DNA of 16,892 nt from DASYHS01 sp035998295 (GTDB lineage: Bacteria > Pseudomonadota > Alphaproteobacteria > Azospirillales > Azospirillaceae). Below are positions 13,816 to 16,892 of the stretch, in pieces (positions within the stretch are counted from its first letter, which is position 1; the number at the start of each line of letters is the position of its first letter). The position numbers were made by a program, and so were the translations under genes. The notes below the pieces were generated by a model. That model had not been told where the DNA came from and ran no database searches. It saw nothing but the letters and a program-made list of their open reading frames with translations. The stretch covers positions 1 through 16,892 of the forward strand of contig NZ_DASYHS010000032.1 in assembly GCF_035998295.1 (NCBI RefSeq). The letters are read 5' to 3'.

Positions 13816-14655
13816 TCAGACCCGCCGCACGGCCAGGATGCCGCCCGCGCGCTCGGCGACGGCGGCGACCGGCTCGATGCAGACGGCGAGGTGGAACCCG
13901 GTCGCGTGGACGAGGCGCTCCGCGTCCAGCATCAGGCCGACATGGCCCGGGAAGCCGACGACGTCGCCGCGCCGGAACGCGAAGTCCCGCCCGTCCGGCG
14001 ACGCGAGGGTGCCGATGGCGGCGCGCTGCATGTCGCTGTCCCGCGGCACCTGGAGGTTCGCCATGGCGAACGCCGCCTGCACCAGCCCGGAACAGTCTAT
14101 GCCGATGCTGCTCCGCCCGCCCCACAGATAGGGCGTGCCGAGAAAGGCCAGCGCGGTCTCCACGGGGTCGTGGGGGTCGGCGCCGACGGGCTCGACGTGC
14201 CGGGCGAACACCCAGCCGCCGCCGGCCAGGCCGCACCAGCCGCTCCGCTCCCCGGCGACGGCGAGCGGGGTGCCGAGGCTGAGCGTGTCGAGCGGCGGGG
14301 TCTTGAGGTCGGGCTCGGGAAAGACGAAGCTGCGCAAGGCCTTCAGGCGGTGCGTCGGCGCGTGGACCCGGTCCGACAGCGCCTGCGCCGGCACCCAGCC
14401 GACATAGCCGTCGGCGGCGCATTGCCCCCAGGCCCAGCCGGGCCGCTCGTCGTAGACCGTGAATACCTCGCCGAACAGAAGTTCCGAGACGCGCCGCGCC
14501 GCCGGATCGGGTTCGCCCACGATGGGCGCGCGGCCGAGGCGGGCCTGCCGGGGCGCGCCCTCGACGAAGCGGCCGGCCTCGACGACGCCCCGCAGGGAGG
14601 CGGCGGCGAGGTCAGGCCGGTACGGCGTGACCCGCGGGTCCGGAGGCGCGTTCAT
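13816..14655 (-). CDS. NlpC/P60 (C40) cysteine peptidase with SH3-like domains
   Basis: This 279-aa protein probably cleaves peptidoglycan stem peptides. The N-terminal half (about 45-155) looks like two bacterial SH3 domains (ELLFGEVFTVYDERPGWAW; YVGWVPAQAL; GWVFARHV). The C-terminal NlpC/P60 domain (about 163-279) has YLWGGRSSIGIDCSGLVQ with nucleophile C188, H238 in FPGHVGLM and H250 in VHATGFH. No signal peptide is seen, so export is unclear; this is common for the type next to M17 aminopeptidases, where a cytosolic role in muropeptide recycling is possible. The ATG has AAGGAG 9 nt upstream (14665-14670) and lies 44 nt inside the 3' end of the MarR gene. Confidence 0.92.
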   Translation of the reverse strand: MNAPPDPRVTPYRPDLAAASLRGVVEAGRFVEGAPRQARLGRAPIVGEPDPAARRVSELLFGEVFTVYDERPGWAWGQCAADGYVGWVPAQALSDRVHAPTHRLKALRSFVFPEPDLKTPPLDTLSLGTPLAVAGERSGWCGLAGGGWVFARHVEPVGADPHDPVETALAFLGTPYLWGGRSSIGIDCSGLVQAAFAMANLQVPRDSDMQRAAIGTLASPDGRDFAFRRGDVVGFPGHVGLMLDAERLVHATGFHLAVCIEPVAAVAERAGGILAVRRV

Positions 14656-15043
14656 CGCCCGGCACTCCTTCCACCATCGGCACCGGGGCGACCGGCAGGT
14701 CGGACGGGCGCAGCCCGTTCCGTGCGTCCATCACGAGCTGGGCGAATTCCGTCAGGAACACAGAGCCCTTGACCGTGCGCTGGACCAGGACGTTGCGCCT
14801 GTCGGCCTCGTCGCGCTTGCGCCGCAGGAAGCCGAGACGCCCCAGCCGGTCGAGGGCGCGGCTGATCGCGGGCTTGGAGACGTTCAGGGTCGCGGCCAGA
14901 CCGCGCACGGTGTGCGGCGACGGCGTCAGGTAGACCGTCAGCAGCAAGGCGAGCTGGCGCGACGAAAGATCCGGCCCCGCCCGCCGGACGCTGGTCACGA
15001 GGACCGTCCGCCACAGATCCAGCGCTTCCAGTTTCTGCGCCAT
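14612..15043 (-). CDS. MarR family transcriptional regulator
   Basis: This 143-aa winged-helix DNA-binding protein should bind as a dimer. The wHTH spans about 40-95: HTVRGLAATLNVSKPAISRAL contains the recognition helix, and KRDEADRRNVLVQRT is the wing with the family D-x-R pattern. The C-terminal tail (from about 110) is proline- and glycine-rich and not MarR-like. Part of that tail is read through the start region of the next gene, which overlaps by 44 nt. It sits 95 nt downstream of the leucyl aminopeptidase gene. No metal or thiol ligand set is obvious. It may control its neighbours, but no operator was found. Confidence 0.87.
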   Translation of the reverse strand: MAQKLEALDLWRTVLVTSVRRAGPDLSSRQLALLLTVYLTPSPHTVRGLAATLNVSKPAISRALDRLGRLGFLRRKRDEADRRNVLVQRTVKGSVFLTEFAQLVMDARNGLRPSDLPVAPVPMVEGVPGDERASGPAGHAVPA

Positions 15044-15113
15044 GCCCGCACCCCCGCAGCCGCGCCGGCATCGTCCCTAGAGTCCGCGGCGCCAGCGAGA
15101 GTGTGCCGGAGTA

Positions 15114-15125
15114 CCCCTTTCGGGG
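15114..15125 (-). terminator. Small GAAA-loop hairpin after the aminopeptidase gene
   Basis: On the minus strand CCCC-GAAA-GGGG forms a short stem with a GNRA tetraloop, 13 nt beyond the aminopeptidase stop. No U tract follows. It may be a weak terminator or an mRNA 3'-end protector between the aminopeptidase and marR genes. Confidence 0.35.
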
Positions 15126-15138
15126 CAAGAATTTAGCG

Positions 15139-16539
15139 TTATTTTCCATAGTATTGTTCCAGCAGCCGGAACGCGGCGCGCATGCCGAGCGCCTCGCCGC
15201 CTTCCGGCCGCGCCGGGCGCGAGGACTGGTTCCAGGCGAAAGTGTCGAGATGGGCCCACCGGACCCCGTCCGGGACGAAGGCCTGGAGGAACAGCGCGGC
15301 GGTGATCGCGCCGGCATGACCGCCGCTGCCGGTGTTGTTGATGTCGGCGACCTTGCTGTCCAGCATCCGGCGGTACCCGCGATGCAGCGGCAGCCGCCAC
15401 AACGGGTCGGCGACCTCCGCGCCGGCGGCGAGCAGGTCGGCCGCGAGCGCGTCGTCGTTGCAGAACAGCGCCGGCAGGTCCGGGCCGAGCGCCACGCGCG
15501 CCGCGCCGGTCAGGGTCGCGAAGTCGATCATCAGGTCCGGCCGGTCCTGCGCCGCCTCGTGGAGCGCGTCGCACAGGATCAGCCGCCCCTCGGCGTCGGT
15601 GTTCCCGACTTCGACGGTCAGCCCCTTGCGCGTCCGCAGCACGTCCATCGGCCGGAAGGCGTCGCCGGAGATCGAGTTCTCGACCGCCGGGATCAGCACC
15701 CGCAGCCGGACCGGCAGCTTCGCCGCCATCACCATGCGCGCGAGGCCGAGCGCGTGCGCCGCCCCGCCCATGTCCTTCTTCATGTTCAGCATGGCCGAGG
15801 AGGGCTTGATGTCGAGCCCGCCGGTATCGAAGCACACGCCCTTGCCGATCACCGCGACGAGCGGCGCGCCCGCCTCGCCCCAGGCGAGGTCGACCAGCCG
15901 CGGCGCGCGCGTGCTCGCGCGGCCGACGGCGTGGACGGCCGGCCAGTTGCCCGCCAGCAGGTCGTCGCCGACCACGACCGTGGCCTCGGCCCCGAACTCC
16001 CGGGCGAGGTCGAGCGCCGCCTCGGCCAGCTCCGCCGGGCCGAGGTCGCCCGCGGGCGTGTTGACCAGGTCGCGCACGAGATGCGTGGCGCCGGCCGCGC
16101 GCTCCACCGCCGCGCGGTCGGCGCCTTGCGGCCAGACCAGGCTCGCGAAGGTCTTCTCCTTGCGCCGGTAGCGCGTGAAGGCGTAGCTGCCGAGCGCCCA
16201 GGCGAGGGCGTGGCGGGTCGCGGCGGCGGGCTCCGGTTCGGGGTCGAGGCGATAGCAGCCCGGCGGCAGCGCGCCCGGCAGGCTGCCGGCGGCCCAGGGA
16301 TCCTCGCCGTCGCCAAGCCCGGCGAGCACGCGCGCCAGCCGCCCCTCGTCGTCCGGGACGAGGCAGATGCCGCCCGCCTCGGCCTTGAAGCCGGCCTGCT
16401 CCGCCCAGGCCCGCAGCCGGGGCGGCTGGGCCTCGCGCCAGGCGTCCAGGGCGGGTTTCGCGACGAGGGTGAGCGGGACCGCCTCGGCTCCGTCCGCGGA
16501 GCGCAGCGTTGGCGTGTCGGTCTTGGCGTTCGCGGACAT
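15139..16539 (-). CDS. Leucyl aminopeptidase family protein (M17)
   Basis: This 466-aa cytosolic dinuclear-metal aminopeptidase removes N-terminal residues from peptides and is usually a hexamer. The metal ligands are all present: K233 and D238 in GKGVCFDTGG, D256 in MKKDMGG, and D315/E317 in the signature NTDAEGRL. Catalytic K245 and R319 are also present. Spacing between ligands equals that of E. coli PepA (K270, D275, D293, D352, E354). The ATG at 16539 has GAGG close upstream; a TTG at 16587 would extend it by 16 unconserved, proline-rich residues. With the NlpC/P60 gene two genes downstream, a shared role in peptide or muropeptide turnover is plausible. It is the shorter PepB-like branch, not canonical PepA. 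Confidence 0.93.
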   Translation of the reverse strand: MSANAKTDTPTLRSADGAEAVPLTLVAKPALDAWREAQPPRLRAWAEQAGFKAEAGGICLVPDDEGRLARVLAGLGDGEDPWAAGSLPGALPPGCYRLDPEPEPAAATRHALAWALGSYAFTRYRRKEKTFASLVWPQGADRAAVERAAGATHLVRDLVNTPAGDLGPAELAEAALDLAREFGAEATVVVGDDLLAGNWPAVHAVGRASTRAPRLVDLAWGEAGAPLVAVIGKGVCFDTGGLDIKPSSAMLNMKKDMGGAAHALGLARMVMAAKLPVRLRVLIPAVENSISGDAFRPMDVLRTRKGLTVEVGNTDAEGRLILCDALHEAAQDRPDLMIDFATLTGAARVALGPDLPALFCNDDALAADLLAAGAEVADPLWRLPLHRGYRRMLDSKVADINNTGSGGHAGAITAALFLQAFVPDGVRWAHLDTFAWNQSSRPARPEGGEALGMRAAFRLLEQYYGK

Positions 16540-16591
16540 CGTTCCTCGGGGTCTGTCGGGATTGCCGGGCGGAAAAGGCGGCGGCAATCAT

Positions 16592-16606
16592 GGCCCGGAT
16601 CGGGCC
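16592..16606. repeat. GC-rich inverted repeat upstream of the aminopeptidase gene
   Basis: GGCCCG (16592-16597) and CGGGCC (16601-16606) pair around a 3-nt loop, 52 nt before the ATG. It would form a leader hairpin if transcription starts further upstream. Confidence 0.35.
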
Positions 16607-16754
16607 GGGGACGCAAACCCCGGCTGCGCTTCCCATAGGGCAAACGCCGTCAGGCGCAAGAAAGCTTCCTGGAACGAAGTCCGTCTCGGAACCACCATCC
16701 GCCAGCGGCCCTGATCCCGTTCAAGCGGTTCCCCTCGGCCCTTGGCGATGGCGT

Positions 16755-16795
16755 GGGGGTTTGTGGGGGTTTGTGGGGGTCGCGTGGGGGTGGGG
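16755..16795 (+). repeat. G5-tract repeat, possible G-quadruplex
   Basis: Four runs of five G (16755-16759, 16765-16769, 16775-16779, 16786-16790) and one of four (16792-16795) are separated by loops of 5, 5, 6 and 1 nt. The first runs are a 10-bp repeat of GTGGGGGTTT. The pattern satisfies the usual intramolecular G-quadruplex rule with five-tetrad potential. Confidence 0.75.
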
Positions 16796-16875
16796 TCGGC
16801 GCAGCCCTGGGGCGATGGGGGAAAGTGCCCCTCCTGCGCGAGAGGGAGCTCTGGATGTTTGTCGGAAAGACATGC

Positions 16876-16887
16876 AGGAATATTCCT
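16876..16887. repeat. 12-bp perfect palindrome near the right end
   Basis: AGGAATATTCCT is fully self-complementary and lies in a locally AT-richer stretch. It could be a regulator site for a gene outside the window, or chance. Confidence 0.3.
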
Positions 16888-16892
16888 TCTCC

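Larger units (their letters stand above)
16640..16892. other. Right-hand end without a convincing gene
   Basis: Nothing here looks like a conserved protein on either strand. The minus strand probably holds the aminopeptidase promoter; a weak candidate is TTGCGC (16661-16656), 16 nt, TATGGG (16639-16634). The G5 repeat occupies 16755-16795. The last 40 bases are more AT-rich and contain a 12-bp palindrome (16876-16887), perhaps the promoter of a gene beyond the window. Confidence 0.4.

Noticed and set aside
16640..16745. Possible tRNA or attachment site (GTTCAA-like stretch)
   Set aside because: No acceptor, anticodon or D arms could be folded around it, and no integrase gene is present.
16748..16892. 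Plus-strand reading open to the right edge from the ATG at 16748
   Set aside because: It translates the G5 repeat into Gly/Val/Trp-rich sequence, has no good ribosome site and shows no conserved features.
1..16892. CRISPR array, insertion sequence, toxin-antitoxin or phage defence system
   Set aside because: No spaced repeats, transposase, small toxin pair or nuclease motifs were seen on either strand.

Overview
The window is very GC-rich (roughly 70% by eye) and densely packed. Its chromosomal genes have a Gram-negative, alphaproteobacterial character, probably Rhodospirillales-like. That placement is an inference from the argD-argF-hslO order, the neighbouring M17 aminopeptidase and NlpC/P60 genes, and protein style, not from a search. 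The only plus-strand genes are folE (43-702) and recX (13217-13792). No tRNA, rRNA, insertion sequence, CRISPR array or phage gene was found.

Layout: folE at the left faces a small outer-membrane-type lipoprotein gene (741-1367). From 7759 down to 1454 runs a tight seven-gene minus-strand run, probably one operon. In transcription order it encodes a haem-oxygenase-like diiron oxidase/oxygenase (HDO), an AMP-forming acyl ligase, an alpha/beta hydrolase, a JmjC/cupin_8 Fe(II)/2-oxoglutarate oxygenase, an EamA/DMT transporter, a GNAT acetyltransferase and a NIPSNAP protein. It is preceded by a conspicuous AT-rich control region (about 7774-7945) with a consensus TATAAT and a 21-bp dyad. Two non-haem iron enzymes, a carboxylate-activating ligase, a hydrolase, an acetyltransferase and a likely exporter look like a compact small-molecule pathway with no assignment I recognise. 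This is the most interesting part of the window.

From 11407 down to 7940 lies a conserved housekeeping operon: argD, argF (ATGA overlap), hslO (3-nt gap, TTG start) and yqaA. It has a good sigma70-type promoter (TTGACA, 17 nt, GATAGT) and a 9-bp leader hairpin. Next is a translationally coupled pair of ABC-2 permeases (11521-13112) with no ATPase in the window, then recX divergently. The right part holds, on the minus strand, an M17 leucyl aminopeptidase, a MarR regulator and an NlpC/P60 peptidase whose start lies inside the marR gene. The last 350 bases carry no convincing gene but do contain a strong G-quadruplex-like G5 repeat.
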